Below, piece by piece: positions 8,993 through 19,484 of a stretch of DNA of 64,000 bases (its first letter is position 1; each line of letters opens with the position of its first letter). Origin of the DNA: Methanoplanus limicola DSM 2279 (lineage in GTDB: Archaea; Halobacteriota; Methanomicrobia; Methanomicrobiales; Methanomicrobiaceae); the NCBI RefSeq assembly GCF_000243255.1, contig NZ_CM001436.1, positions 2,010,957 to 2,074,956 on the forward strand, in the 5' to 3' direction. Made by a program: the position numbers and the translations under genes. The notes beneath the pieces were generated by a model that was given only the letters and a program-made list of their open reading frames with translations, searched no databases and was not told where the DNA came from.

Positions 8993-11900
8993 TCATACCC
9001 TGAACTTATCCATGTTCTCTTTTAAGCCGCCGGAAAGACCGCTCACTTCATGAATTGCACTGCCAATCTCTTCAATAGAGGCGCTGGCTTCTTCTGCAAG
9101 GGCCGCAAGTTCTTCTGCCTGGCCCTGAACGTCCTTTGTCATCCTCATGCCGTTTTCAGTGGCAACAACAACATTGTTTGCAATACCTGCCTGATCTTCA
9201 ATCGCTCTTGTAATCTCAGTTATATCAAGCGTAACCTGGCCTGCATTCTCAATAATCCGGTTAAGTGCCTTAATTGCTGTGTTTACACTGCCAACACCAT
9301 CAACAATTTCATTGTTCGCCAGATTGATTGCATCTGCTGTCCTGATACTGTTTGCCTGAACCGCCGAGACAACCTTTTCAATATTTCCGGTAGCCTCACG
9401 TGCCTCAGCCGCCAGATTCTTGACTTCTCCGGCAACAACAGCGAATCCACGCCCGTGTTCTCCGGCACGGGCAGCTTCAATTGCAGCATTCAGAGCCAGC
9501 AGATTGATCTGACTTGCAATGTCGTTTATGAGCTTTACAACATTATTAACTTCCTTGATCTGTTCGGTAAGGCCGTTAATTTCGTCCACGCTCTGTTTAG
9601 CTATAGCCTCAACATTGCCCATCTTTGCGTTGGCATCATCGCCGGCGACCTGGGCTTCCTTTCCAATTGCAACAACCTCATTGGCACGGTTAAGGACTTC
9701 CTGTGATGTGCCCGCAATCTCTTCGTTGGACGATGAAAGGTCTGCAATCTGCTGATTTATGCCCTCAATTCTGCCAAGCAGCTCTTTGGTCATATTTGCC
9801 GCATTCTGGCTTGTGGTGGCGACACCTTCGGCAGCCCTTGAAACTTCGTCAGTACCTTTGCTCACTTCATCAGAACTTCTGTTGACTCTGTCAACAGCAA
9901 CTTTCACATCTGAAATTGCACCTGAAACAACTTCTCCGACATTGTTTAATCCCTGCTTGATTGCCACAATATCACCGACAACATTGAGTCTCTCATCAAC
10001 ACGGGTATCGAAATGTCCGGCTTCAAACTCATCTGCAATACGCTGAATTTCATTTACAATTGCACCAACGGCAACACCAACATTGTTAAGGGCATTCTTG
10101 AGTTTAAGGAAATCTCCCTTTACAGTAATATTCTCATTAACCCGGGTATCAAACCGGCATGCTTCATAGGCATTGGCCATACGCAGTGTCTCCTGGACAG
10201 GTACATCAATTGCTTCCATGATAGCATTGGCTCCATCGATAACTTTGGCATATGCACCTTCAAACTGAGAAGAATCAGCACGTTTGTCAAGATTTCCATC
10301 CACGGCAGCTTTAATGAGAATATTCAGTTCCTTCTCAAAGGACTGAAGCGTGAAAGCTATTGCATTGATATTTTTCTTGATATTTTCATATTCACCCTTA
10401 TACGTCCTGGTCATCGGCTCAATATTGCCGTGTGAAATACGGTCAAGTGCAGCAAATCCTTCATTGAGAGGAGTCAGAATATTATCCAGAACCTGATTTG
10501 CACCGTCAATAACTTCAGCATATGCACCCTCGAATTTAGAAGAATCAAGGCGCTCATTAATTGCACCTTCGTCAGCATACTTGACGACCTTATCAAATTC
10601 AGCCTTAAATTCCTGCAGAACTGAAGCTATTGCATTGATATTCTTCTTGATGTCCTCATAATCACCCTTGTATGTCTTGGTCATCAGAGCAATATTGCCA
10701 TGTGATATACGGTCAAGGGCTTCAAATCCTTCATTGAGCGGAGTTAAGATATTATCCAGAACCTGATTTGCTCCGGTAATGATATTATTGTATATACCAT
10801 TGAATTCAGAGGCGTTTGCACGCATTCCGGTCTTACCTTCGGCTGCGAAGTTTACAAGTTTGCCAAACTCAATCTCAAATGCCTTCATTACCTCCATCAT
10901 ACCAATAAAGGCAGGAACAAGTTTATCATTCTGTGAGAGTTTACCTGCACCATTACCAAGTGACTTTAAGCGCCCAAGGTCCCCAAGATCTCCTGCTGCA
11001 ATATTTTCGGCAACCTTCTGGGCAAGATTTACAGTATCATAGACATCATTGACTGCATTTGCAACCTCGGCAAAAGTGCCTTTATATCTTCCTTCAACCT
11101 TTCTGGTATAGTCATTGACAGCAAAATTCTTTGTAATTTCAGTTATCTCCTTAACAGGAGCCTCAATAGCTGCAAGAGTGTCATTCACACCAACAACGAT
11201 CTTTCTGAAGTCGCCTCTGTGGCGTGTCGCATCCGCACGGATGTCAACCCTGCCCCCAATTGCACCCTCAGCAAGCATGCCGGCATCCTCAACAAGCTGG
11301 TTTACAGCATCAATACACTGATTTAAACTGTCCTTAATCTGATTAAAATCGCCTTTAAAATCTGCAGTAATCTTCTCAGGGATATCACCCTTACTTATAC
11401 GATCAAGAACATCTGCTGACAGGCCGAGCGGCCCGACAACCGCGTCAAGTGTGTCATTGACACCCTTAACAATGACCGCAAAGTCTCCGTTATGCTTTGA
11501 AGCATCTGCCCTGGTATTAAGTCTGCCATCTACTCCGGCCTGTGCAAGGGTGCCTGCATCTTTAACAAGGAGGTTTACAGCATCAATACACTGGTTTAAA
11601 TTATCCTTGATCTTATTGAAATCACCGTTCAGCTCTGCGGTAATTCTTTCAGGAATATCTCCTTTACTGATCCTGTCAAGGTTCTCAGCTGCAAGGTTCA
11701 GCGGGTCAACAACAGCATCAAGAGTATTGTTAACACCCTGAACAATCTTTCTGAACTCACCATTATGCCTTGATTCATCAGCCCTTGTATCAAGCCTGCC
11801 TTCGACTCCGGCTTTTCCAAGCATGACAGAATCTTCAACAAGAAGCTGTACTGCATCACGTGCCTTGCCTATGGACTGATTTATAAGCACAAACTGATCC

Positions 11901-12418
11901 CTCACATCACGGGTGTACTCATCTGCCTCGGCAACATCAAGTCTGAGATTCAGATTTCCGCCTGCAAGGAGTTCCAGATTATCCGCAGCTTTTGATACTT
12001 CATTGTTCAGATAATTTGCGACACGAATCATGTCGGAAACATCCTGAACAATCTCCATCATACCAATATCCTGCCCGCTTTCATCCCTGACATATGCCAT
12101 ATTGCATTTAAAGTTCTGCCCGGCCTGATCAAAGAAGGCGTCATTTTTACCCTGCCGGAGCTGTTTAAAAGCACAGTTTTCTGTATTGCATATAGCAGTC
12201 CCCCAGCTGCTGCAATGGGTTCCCTTTGCCCTTTCAGGATCAACATTTGCCATTCTGGCGGTTGCCGGATTCATATAAATCCAGTTCATATCCATATCAG
12301 TTACAGAGATTGGAAATGGCACGGCATCCAGAATTGATTTATACAACGAAATCCCGCTGGTCAGTTCTTCAATTTTACTTTCGTACTCTTTTAACTTTAA
12401 CTGCAAATTATCTTCCAT
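8993..12418 (-). CDS. Soluble PAS/poly-HAMP methyl-accepting chemotaxis protein (intact)
   Basis: This 1141-residue cytoplasmic receptor has an N-terminal PAS domain (about 20-140) with Cys 69, 77, 82 and 105 at the same positions as in receptor 1. A long array of HAMP-like modules follows (about 190-830; repeated motifs include [26 protein letters not shown] and LDRISHGNI). The C-terminus is a methyl-accepting signalling domain with the tip [20 protein letters not shown]. No hydrophobic segment is long enough to span the membrane. A strong GGAGGG lies seven bases upstream of the ATG. Conserved cysteines suggest sensing of redox state or a metal cofactor, but this is inference. cheW copy 2 lies directly downstream. 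Confidence 0.92.
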   Translation of the reverse strand: MEDNLQLKLKEYESKIEELTSGISLYKSILDAVPFPISVTDMDMNWIYMNPATARMANVDPERAKGTHCSSWGTAICNTENCAFKQLRQGKNDAFFDQAGQNFKCNMAYVRDESGQDIGMMEIVQDVSDMIRVANYLNNEVSKAADNLELLAGGNLNLRLDVAEADEYTRDVRDQFVLINQSIGKARDAVQLLVEDSVMLGKAGVEGRLDTRADESRHNGEFRKIVQGVNNTLDAVVDPLNLAAENLDRISKGDIPERITAELNGDFNKIKDNLNQCIDAVNLLVKDAGTLAQAGVDGRLNTRADASKHNGDFAVIVKGVNDTLDAVVGPLGLSADVLDRISKGDIPEKITADFKGDFNQIKDSLNQCIDAVNQLVEDAGMLAEGAIGGRVDIRADATRHRGDFRKIVVGVNDTLAAIEAPVKEITEITKNFAVNDYTRKVEGRYKGTFAEVANAVNDVYDTVNLAQKVAENIAAGDLGDLGRLKSLGNGAGKLSQNDKLVPAFIGMMEVMKAFEIEFGKLVNFAAEGKTGMRANASEFNGIYNNIITGANQVLDNILTPLNEGFEALDRISHGNIALMTKTYKGDYEDIKKNINAIASVLQEFKAEFDKVVKYADEGAINERLDSSKFEGAYAEVIDGANQVLDNILTPLNEGFAALDRISHGNIEPMTRTYKGEYENIKKNINAIAFTLQSFEKELNILIKAAVDGNLDKRADSSQFEGAYAKVIDGANAIMEAIDVPVQETLRMANAYEACRFDTRVNENITVKGDFLKLKNALNNVGVAVGAIVNEIQRIADEFEAGHFDTRVDERLNVVGDIVAIKQGLNNVGEVVSGAISDVKVAVDRVNRSSDEVSKGTDEVSRAAEGVATTSQNAANMTKELLGRIEGINQQIADLSSSNEEIAGTSQEVLNRANEVVAIGKEAQVAGDDANAKMGNVEAIAKQSVDEINGLTEQIKEVNNVVKLINDIASQINLLALNAAIEAARAGEHGRGFAVVAGEVKNLAAEAREATGNIEKVVSAVQANSIRTADAINLANNEIVDGVGSVNTAIKALNRIIENAGQVTLDITEITRAIEDQAGIANNVVVATENGMRMTKDVQGQAEELAALAEEASASIEEIGSAIHEVSGLSGGLKENMDKFRV

Positions 12419-12892
12419 ATTTTACCCTCCGGACAAATGTTTAGCATTAAATTGTGACAGATTTTAAGGAACAAAACTATTCCAATCGCCCATATGACAT
12501 GCAACAATACCAAACGATAGTCGGATAATCAATATAGAATTGCATAACATATATACAAATCCGATGCACACAAACAATGCACAGCACAATTTCCAATGGA
12601 AACGCACAGATTTACAATCCTCCAGGAGATCAATATCAGCAGGATATAATTTCATAAAAGCAGCAAAAAAAACTGAGCTTAAATATTTGGAAACTACAAA
12701 TAATCATTTTAGCCAATATTAAATTGAATTTAATTAACAAAATGTTCCTTTGGCACAGATCCCACGGAGTCAGACACTCACCAGTGCAATAACTTAAAGC
12801 ATATCAAATTTATATCACCGGAGCATAAAACATATACACGGCACAATAGAAATAATAGTCCTGCGAATCCAGATATAAAGGAGAATTTAAAG
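12419..12892. promoter_or_regulatory. Long divergent regulatory region between receptor 2 and regulator 2
   Basis: These 474 bases contain no convincing gene. A TATA-like run (GTATATATG on the minus strand, near 12546-12556) could serve the receptor, leaving a leader of over 100 bases. TTTATATC near 12809 could serve the regulator, whose GGAG lies just before the ATG. A perfect 15-bp palindrome TTAAATT-G-AATTTAA is at 12719-12733. The shared strings AATCATTTTAGCCAAT (12702-12717) and CATGCAACA (12498-12506) match the other divergent region. Confidence 0.45.
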
Positions 12893-15199
12893 ATGGGAAT
12901 TGAATTGGGGGATTTACAACAGATTAAAGAGATAGTCAATGATCATAAAGATGGCATCTGCATCAATGAAATCTCAGACAGGGTCAACCTTCACAGAAAC
13001 ACAGTCTCAAAATATCTCAGCATTCTCCATCTCAAAGGAAATGTCGATATTATAACATCAGGAAGTTCAAAGAAATATTATCCCTCAAAAAGAATTTCAG
13101 AAACAACAGTCAAAAATTTTTTTTTCAATCCATATATAATTGTAAACTCCGGTTTAAACATTCATTACGCAAATGAGTCATTTTATAAAATTACCGGATC
13201 AAATCAAAAACAGATCATCGGTTTTAACCTGGATTCAGTTCAGATACCCCTGTTCAATGATCCAAATTTAAAAAATCAATACAAAAGAACAATAAACGGT
13301 GAAATTTTCACCAGACATATCAGTACAAAAATAAAAGGTACTGACTACTACCTCTATGTAAGATTAATCCCGACTATTTTTGAGGACCGGACAAAGGGTA
13401 TTACCATAGTGCTCATTGATAATACCAAATTCAAAGAGCATATAACACCAATCAAAACCGGAGACTGCCACTACAGAAATATACTTGAGAACCAGACGGA
13501 GTATGTCTGCCGTTTACTTCCGGATATGACAATAACCTTTGCAAACAAAGCATTCTGCGGGTACATTCATAAAAAAGAGGATGAAGCAACAGGATTGAAA
13601 TTCAACCCGGTAATTGTGGATGAAAATACAGTTCTGGAAGAGATATTTGATGAAATATCACCGGAAAAACCAACAAAAAAAATAACGCTAAAATCCTTAA
13701 ACTATGAAGGCACAGTCAGGCACATAGAGTGGAACATAAAAGGAATTTTTGACATCAATAACATATTAACAGAATATCAGTCAACAGGCAGAGATATTAC
13801 TGAACTAAAAAACGCTGAAGAGAAGCTTGAAGTATATAAAAATAATCTTGAAGAGCTTATTAAAAAAAGAACAGAAGAACTTCAGGCAGTCAATAAAAAA
13901 CTTTTCCATGAGATTCTGAAACAGAGGGATACTGAAGAGCATCTCAATGAACTAATTAAAGAGATCAGAACAGTAAAATATGAACTGAGCGAAAATGAAA
14001 CAAAATTAAATTTCATTATGAAGGCTGCGGACCTGGGGACCTGTGACATCAATTACAAAAAAGGCACCATCTCACTTAATAAAAACGCACTGGTAATTAT
14101 TGGCTATTCGGCGAAAGATTTTTCAAAAAACCTAAAAGACTGGGATCTGATGATCCATCCTGAAGATTACAGTTCTGTAATGAAGAAGAGAAAATGCTTC
14201 ATAGATGGAGATATCCCCCACGTCATTATAGAATTCAGAATATTATGCGGCAAAGGCTGGTGGAAATGGATCTCATACACCAACACCACAACAATAAGGG
14301 ATAATATGGCAACACTTGTAAGTGCCACAGGGATATTGCAGGATATTGACAGAAGAAAAAATATTGAAAAAAATATTGAAATACAGAAGGATATCGGCCT
14401 AAGGTTATCAGAGTCCTCCGGAAAATCTGAAGCTATATCATATTGCCTGGATTCGCTATTGTCGATTCTTGATATGGAATTTGGCATATACTATGAAAAA
14501 TATCCGGATTCAGGAGATTTCGCGCTTTCTGAATCCAGAAATGTTGATGAAACAACAAATCCTTTCTGCCTGCAATATAATCAGCATTCGCATTTTAGTT
14601 CAATAGCGGATTCAGGCACAACCATAATATCCGGGCACAAAGAAGTCGAATGTATAACTCTCCGGCATGAATTAAAGGATGAGATCAAATCCGCAATAAT
14701 GATTCCGGTAAAGAATAACAGGGCAGATTATGGCTGCTACCTGATATATTCATACAAAAGAACAGATATACCGGAATATTCAATAAATGCCACAGAGTCA
14801 GTCATTACAAATCTGATCAATACCATAAAGAAAATAGATGCACAAAAACGCCTGAAAAAATCAAACAAATACCACAGGGGACTGATAGAAATCTGTCCGG
14901 ATGCACTTGTACTGATCAGTCCGGCAGGGAAAATCAATGATGTCAATTCAGCCTGTGAAGAGATTACCGGCTATATCCGCGAAGAACTGATAGGAAATGA
15001 CTTCTCAGATTATTTCAGCGATCCTGAGAGGGCCAGTCACGGGTACAAAACAGCTTATAAAAACGGATCGCTTATTGACTACAGACTTGAGATAAAACAC
15101 AAAAACGGCAGTCTCATTAAAGTGTCCTACAATGTATCGGTGTACCGGAATGATGACGGAACTATCACCGGAATTTTTGCTGTTGCAAGAAAAATCTGA
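12893..15199 (+). CDS. Winged-helix transcription regulator with PAS and GAF-like sensor domains (copy 2)
   Basis: This 768-residue paralogue of the protein at 6247 has a winged helix (about 5-70, with LHRNTVSKYLSILHLKG), PAS-like domains near 75-185, 195-320 and 380-500, and a GAF-like region near 510-640. It adds a C-terminal PAS domain (about 650-768, with LIEICPDALVLISPAGKI and EEITGYIREELIG) that copy 1 lacks. There is no kinase, receiver or membrane segment. GGAG lies 12 bases before the ATG. It probably regulates the divergent receptor/cheW genes or its own gene; the signal is unknown. The extra domain shows that the two modules have diverged outside the cheW repeat. Confidence 0.75.
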   Translation: MGIELGDLQQIKEIVNDHKDGICINEISDRVNLHRNTVSKYLSILHLKGNVDIITSGSSKKYYPSKRISETTVKNFFFNPYIIVNSGLNIHYANESFYKITGSNQKQIIGFNLDSVQIPLFNDPNLKNQYKRTINGEIFTRHISTKIKGTDYYLYVRLIPTIFEDRTKGITIVLIDNTKFKEHITPIKTGDCHYRNILENQTEYVCRLLPDMTITFANKAFCGYIHKKEDEATGLKFNPVIVDENTVLEEIFDEISPEKPTKKITLKSLNYEGTVRHIEWNIKGIFDINNILTEYQSTGRDITELKNAEEKLEVYKNNLEELIKKRTEELQAVNKKLFHEILKQRDTEEHLNELIKEIRTVKYELSENETKLNFIMKAADLGTCDINYKKGTISLNKNALVIIGYSAKDFSKNLKDWDLMIHPEDYSSVMKKRKCFIDGDIPHVIIEFRILCGKGWWKWISYTNTTTIRDNMATLVSATGILQDIDRRKNIEKNIEIQKDIGLRLSESSGKSEAISYCLDSLLSILDMEFGIYYEKYPDSGDFALSESRNVDETTNPFCLQYNQHSHFSSIADSGTTIISGHKEVECITLRHELKDEIKSAIMIPVKNNRADYGCYLIYSYKRTDIPEYSINATESVITNLINTIKKIDAQKRLKKSNKYHRGLIEICPDALVLISPAGKINDVNSACEEITGYIREELIGNDFSDYFSDPERASHGYKTAYKNGSLIDYRLEIKHKNGSLIKVSYNVSVYRNDDGTITGIFAVARKI

Positions 15200-15212
15200 A
15201 TGATGGTTTATC

Positions 15213-15926
15213 CTACCAATCCTTCCTCATCGCCTCAGTCCTCATATCCTCCGGCATCCTCTCTATGGCATACCTTAGTGATACCCTTGGCATCCTCCTC
15301 TTATTTTTCATGACATAATCAAAGACATCCTTCTGCCTTGTAATTGCCAGGTCCTTCAAAAGCCAGCCATATCCCTTCCGGACCATATCGTCCCCGTCCT
15401 CAAGTAAAATATCAGCTATCTCAAAGATGTCATCCGGAAATTCACCACGCTTTGCCGGAATAATAAGTGAGACGGCAGCAGCCCTCCTCATCCACCGGTT
15501 TTCAGACAGTGCCCAGCCTTTAAGGTGAGAAATATCACCCGGAAACATTACCAGATAATCCCCGACTGCATGGTTGCAGAAAGAATCACACTTGGCCCAG
15601 TTGTCAATATAGTCCTCAATCCAGCCGGCAAAGATCTCAATATCTCCCTCTGAAAATTTATCAGAGATCCCCGCAAGCCATTCTGCGGCAATAAACGCCT
15701 CCTCATTATATCCGGATGAGAACAGATCCTCACATAAATCAAAGATCTCTTCCTTCTCCAAACCCTTAATCTTCTTAAAATAATCCTTTGATATTTTTCC
15801 CGTAAGCGCATTCTTAACGCCGTGAAATTTTACATCCTCTTTAAAAAAACGTTTATTACTCTCGTTAACAGCCGGATCAGCGTTAGCAGTGAGTTCAAGA
15901 CGTAATGATTCTACAACATTGTCCAT
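15213..15926 (-). CDS. AlkD-like DNA alkylation repair protein (HEAT repeats)
   Basis: The 237-residue product resembles the AlkD/AlkC family, whose HEAT-like helical repeats recognise alkylated bases and remove them as a DNA glycosylase. Visible family-like stretches are EAFIAAEWLAG, the Trp-Asp-rich CDSFCNHAVGDYL, NRWMRRAAAVSLI and DDMVRKGYGWLLKDLA. The frame opens at 15998, but the extra N-terminus is rich in Phe and Ile, unlike the family, so I prefer the ATG at 15926. The gene converges on regulator 2 with a 13-base gap. No membrane or signal segments are seen. Confidence 0.75.
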   Translation of the reverse strand: MDNVVESLRLELTANADPAVNESNKRFFKEDVKFHGVKNALTGKISKDYFKKIKGLEKEEIFDLCEDLFSSGYNEEAFIAAEWLAGISDKFSEGDIEIFAGWIEDYIDNWAKCDSFCNHAVGDYLVMFPGDISHLKGWALSENRWMRRAAAVSLIIPAKRGEFPDDIFEIADILLEDGDDMVRKGYGWLLKDLAITRQKDVFDYVMKNKRRMPRVSLRYAIERMPEDMRTEAMRKDW

Positions 15927-16027
15927 AAAATATAATGGAATAAAACGGTCATCAAAATTCCGGTAAAAAAAACAAAAAATATTTCCCGGAAATATCACAC
16001 TGATAATTCCAGAATATTATTCTAAAA

Positions 16028-16924
16028 TTATTCCCTTTTGAAGATGCAGTCCTGAACATCCTCTCCGAGAAGGCCGATTGCATCAGACCTGCATCTCTTG
16101 CAGTGCCTCATCTGGCGGACATACGGAAGGCATGCATCCTGCATCTCTTTCTTCTCCTTGCCGGTCGGAGGAGTTATATCTTTAAATTTATACTGCGGAA
16201 TTACAGGAATCAGGTTGAATGTAAAAACACCCATCTCACCTACAGTCTTTGCAATATCAACGATATGATGATCGTTTATACCCGGAATATAGACCGTATT
16301 TATCTTGACAAGCATCTTGTTTGCAACCGCCATCTCAATACCCTTCAGCTGCTGGGACAGAAGCTTTTCTGCTGCTTCCCGGCCATGAAGCTTTTTACCG
16401 TCCCACTCAACAAAGGAATAGATCTTCTCGCCGATCTCAGGATCAACTGCATTTAATGTTACAGTGATATTGCCGACATCGTACTCCACAAGTTTGTCAA
16501 TGCTCTCCGGAAGCATAAGCCCGTTAGTGCTCAGGCATTTGATTGGTGTCGGAAACTCCTCCTTTAAAAGCTTCAGGGTCTCAAATGTCTCCTCATTTGC
16601 AAGAGGATCTCCCGGCCCTGCAATACCAATAACCTTAATGTAAGGGAATTTGTCCATAACCTCCCGTACGAGTTCAACTGCCTCCTGTGGGTTTAAGACC
16701 TTGCTGCATACGCCCGGACGGCTCTCATTTACGCAGTCATAATCCCTGACACAGTAATTGCACTGAATATTGCACTTTGGTGCCACAGCCAGGTGCATCC
16801 TCCCGAATTTATGGCAGGCCTCTTTGCTGTAACAGGGGTGCTCCTTTATTTTTCTCAACTGCTCAGGGTCATAAGGGACCTCTTCCCCATCAACCATCGC
16901 ATTGAGATAACCATCGTCAGACAT
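16028..16924 (-). CDS. nifB: NifB, radical SAM nitrogenase cofactor maturase
   Basis: NifB builds the NifB-co precursor of the nitrogenase FeMo cofactor from iron-sulfur clusters and SAM. The 298-residue protein has the radical SAM motif CNIQCNYC (Cys 51, 55, 58) and downstream segments typical of NifB (VIGIAGPGDPLANEETFETL; LSTNGLMLPE; a C-terminal HCKRCRSDAIGLLGED). It lacks the NifX-like tail of bacterial NifB, as usual in archaea. No other nif gene lies in the window, so the cofactor acceptor genes must be elsewhere. Archaeal NifB homologues also occur in organisms without nitrogenase, so nitrogen fixation cannot be concluded. Confidence 0.92.
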   Translation of the reverse strand: MSDDGYLNAMVDGEEVPYDPEQLRKIKEHPCYSKEACHKFGRMHLAVAPKCNIQCNYCVRDYDCVNESRPGVCSKVLNPQEAVELVREVMDKFPYIKVIGIAGPGDPLANEETFETLKLLKEEFPTPIKCLSTNGLMLPESIDKLVEYDVGNITVTLNAVDPEIGEKIYSFVEWDGKKLHGREAAEKLLSQQLKGIEMAVANKMLVKINTVYIPGINDHHIVDIAKTVGEMGVFTFNLIPVIPQYKFKDITPPTGKEKKEMQDACLPYVRQMRHCKRCRSDAIGLLGEDVQDCIFKRE

Positions 16925-17088
16925 TTAATTACCAATTAAAGAATTGTCCTTAATATTAAAAAATATTCTGGAAATATCACAGGATTATGGAGAATCTTTC
17001 GGGTTAATCTTATCATGCCCGAAAATTTGTATTGTCATCCAGAAAGCCATGCCAACTATTATATCCCTATATATCAATCTAAAAAGTT

Positions 17089-17637
17089 ATGAAGAGAGTT
17101 TTGCCCATATTATTGCTTATAATAGTCGGATGCGCAGTTGCAGTATCAGGATGCACATCCGACAGTGAACCGATAGCCGACACACAGCCCGTAATTACAG
17201 CACCGCCAACAGAGTTTCAGACTCCGGCGCCAACAGAGGCAGTACCGGCTGTAACCGAACCGATTATTGTTAAGGATGAGGATATTTATTCAGTAAAAGT
17301 TACACTAAATGCAGAGGAAATGACGGATAACAACCTTGCATTATCAGTAAACTATGACTACTCAAATCCTTTTGGAGCAACTGGGGAAGGCATAAATCTC
17401 CTTGCCACATTATTCGCATACAATTATGATGATGTCCCTGCCGGATTTAACCCTACAACTAAAGCAGAAATCATCGCAGCAGGAATTCCATACAAAACAG
17501 TAGGCGAGACGCTTTATCCAAACAATGTAAAGAAGACCGGAACCGAACTCCCGGCAGAATCGACTCAGGGCGCCCTGAACCTTGCAAAACCATACAACTA
17601 TGGTGTAATTGTAGATGAAGGGAATCCAAGAAACTGA
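17089..17637 (+). CDS. Small putative lipoprotein of unknown function
   Basis: The 182-residue protein starts with a hydrophobic signal and the lipobox-like AVSGCTSD (Cys near residue 22). A Thr/Pro/Glu linker follows, and then a compact domain of about 120 residues containing YSVKVTLNAEEM and NLALSVNYDYSNPFG. A TATA-like TATATATC lies about 22-25 bases before the ATG and there is no Shine-Dalgarno sequence, so the transcript may be leaderless. The function is unknown. FeoA follows after 16 bases, but a link to iron uptake is only positional. Confidence 0.6.
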   Translation: MKRVLPILLLIIVGCAVAVSGCTSDSEPIADTQPVITAPPTEFQTPAPTEAVPAVTEPIIVKDEDIYSVKVTLNAEEMTDNNLALSVNYDYSNPFGATGEGINLLATLFAYNYDDVPAGFNPTTKAEIIAAGIPYKTVGETLYPNNVKKTGTELPAESTQGALNLAKPYNYGVIVDEGNPRN

Positions 17638-17653
17638 GGGAAGACGAATAACA

Positions 17654-17884
17654 ATGAACAGTTATTTGATCTGTGAACTGAAAAGAGGAGATAAAGGAAG
17701 GGTAACTGAAGTAAAAAAGTACACAGAAGAGCTTGGCAGCATGGGAATTTCCCCCGGCTCACATTTTAAGGTTCTGACAAAAGACCCGGAATCAGGCCCG
17801 GTCAAACTCCTTGTTGATAAAGGGAGGAGCAGAGTCCTGATAAAAAAAGAGATTGCAGAGAATGTCCTTGTGATAAAGGACTAA
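17654..17884 (+). CDS. feoA: FeoA-domain protein
   Basis: FeoA is a small cytoplasmic SH3-like protein that works with the ferrous iron transporter FeoB; related domains occur in metal-dependent regulators. The 76-residue product has the family pattern: ELKRGDKGRVTEV at the start, the turn LGSMGISPGSHFKVL, and a final RVLIKKEIAENVLV. ATG 17654 is chosen because GAGGG lies about 13 bases upstream and because it removes a non-family N-terminal extension (frame open from 17615). No feoB is adjacent. Confidence 0.8.
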   Translation: MNSYLICELKRGDKGRVTEVKKYTEELGSMGISPGSHFKVLTKDPESGPVKLLVDKGRSRVLIKKEIAENVLVIKD

Positions 17885-17893
17885 AAAACACCC

Positions 17894-19318
17894 CTATTTC
17901 CGGGCAAAAACTATCAGCTTCTCCTCTGTCATCTCACGTATTGCATAGTAAGGTCCTTCTTTACCAAGCCCGGAGCTTTTTATCCCGCCGTAAGGCATTG
18001 CATCTGTTCTGAATGTCGGAATGTCATTGATGATTACTCCGCCATACTTCAGGTGACCGGCAGCGTAGGAGGCATTCTTCATACTGTCAGTAAAAACTCC
18101 TGCCTGAAGGCCGTATTTTGTATCATTTGCCCGGTCCACAGCTTCTTTAAAAGACTCATAAGAATTTACTGTCACAACCGGAGCAAAAATCTCTTCACAT
18201 TCAACTTCCATTGAGCGGCATGTGCCTGCAAGTATGGTAGGGGTGATCACACGCCCTTCATAGCCTCCGCCATAATACTGAAGAGCACCGTCCTCTATAG
18301 ACTGAAGCATCATATCAACAGCTTTCTCACATGCTTCATCTGAGATCAGCGGCCCTGTAAAGGTCTCTTCATCCATCGGATCTCCGGTTTTGATACTCTC
18401 AAAAATATTACTTAACTTTTCCAGGAATTTTTCATATACAGAATTCTGAACAAGCACCCTCTGAACAGAAATGCAGACCTGGCCGGCATTGAGGCATGCA
18501 CCAAAAGCAATTCTTTCTGCGGCACGGTCAAGATCTGCATCACTGTGGACAATGACAGGGGCATTCCCGCCAAGTTCAAGACCGACACGCTTCCTTCCGG
18601 AGACTGACTTTAAATGCCAGCCAACATCAGGACTGCCGGTAAAACTGAGATAAGCAATTCTCTCGTCCTTTGCCATGGATTCAGCAACGGAGTTACAGCA
18701 CGGAAGAACATTCACTGCTCTCTTCGGGTATCCGGCTTTGAGGATAAGTTCCCCTAAAAGAAGGGCAGATAGTGGAGTCTTAGAGGACGGTTTCAGAATG
18801 AAAGGATTTCCGGCAGCGATCGCCGGGCCGATCTTATGGCAGGCGAGATTAAGCGGATAATTGAAAGGTGTTATCGCAAGAACTGTACCTACCGGAAAAC
18901 GCTTGATTATCCCTTCACGCCCCTCTCCGGCAGGCGTTCTGTCAAGAGGAATCAGTTCCCCGTTTATCCTCACGGCCTCTTCAGCCGAGATCATTAATGT
19001 GTCAACCGAGCGTGCAACCTCAGCACCTGCAAGGGTTATCGTCTTGCCACTCTCTTTAACAAGAATCTCTGCAAATCTCCCGGCATTGTCTCTGACAAGT
19101 TCTGCAAGCCTCTCAAGAATTTCTTTTCTTCTGTATGCCGGGAGATGTACCGTCTCCTTAAACGACTCTTTTGCCAGAATTATCGCTTCTTCTGCCTCAG
19201 CACACCCGGCAAGACAGACTTTAGAGAATACTTCTCCGGTATATGGATATATTACATCAATGGTCTCCCCGCTTTCCTTAAATTCCCCGCCGATTATCAT
19301 TTTATATAGCTCTCCCAT
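17894..19318 (-). CDS. NAD(P)-dependent aldehyde dehydrogenase, possibly lactaldehyde dehydrogenase
   Basis: This is a 474-residue member of the aldehyde dehydrogenase superfamily, which oxidises aldehydes to acids. It has the N-terminal cofactor segment PFNYPLNLACHK, the Rossmann turn FTGSPDVG, the general base Glu 248 in LELGGNAP, and the catalytic Cys 282 in NAGQVCISVQR. In methanogens the closest functional candidate is lactaldehyde dehydrogenase (CofA), which supplies lactate for coenzyme F420, but motifs alone do not fix the substrate. It converges with feoA with a 9-base gap and has no operon partner here. Confidence 0.85.
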   Translation of the reverse strand: MGELYKMIIGGEFKESGETIDVIYPYTGEVFSKVCLAGCAEAEEAIILAKESFKETVHLPAYRRKEILERLAELVRDNAGRFAEILVKESGKTITLAGAEVARSVDTLMISAEEAVRINGELIPLDRTPAGEGREGIIKRFPVGTVLAITPFNYPLNLACHKIGPAIAAGNPFILKPSSKTPLSALLLGELILKAGYPKRAVNVLPCCNSVAESMAKDERIAYLSFTGSPDVGWHLKSVSGRKRVGLELGGNAPVIVHSDADLDRAAERIAFGACLNAGQVCISVQRVLVQNSVYEKFLEKLSNIFESIKTGDPMDEETFTGPLISDEACEKAVDMMLQSIEDGALQYYGGGYEGRVITPTILAGTCRSMEVECEEIFAPVVTVNSYESFKEAVDRANDTKYGLQAGVFTDSMKNASYAAGHLKYGGVIINDIPTFRTDAMPYGGIKSSGLGKEGPYYAIREMTEEKLIVFARK

Positions 19319-19484
19319 ACTGAGATGTTACTATAGCGGTCTTAAAATAAGTAACTGATCATGATTAGGATAGTAAACAGGTAATTCTCCGGAACTAAAA
19401 AAAATATATGCCGGAGAATATTCATAAATACTGTACACCAAAAATAATCCGGTTTACAGACCGGATTTTAGTTTGGATTTTGGT

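Noticed and set aside
16028-16924. nif operon
   Set aside because: nifB stands alone here; no nifHDKEN genes flank it, so nitrogen fixation is not claimed.
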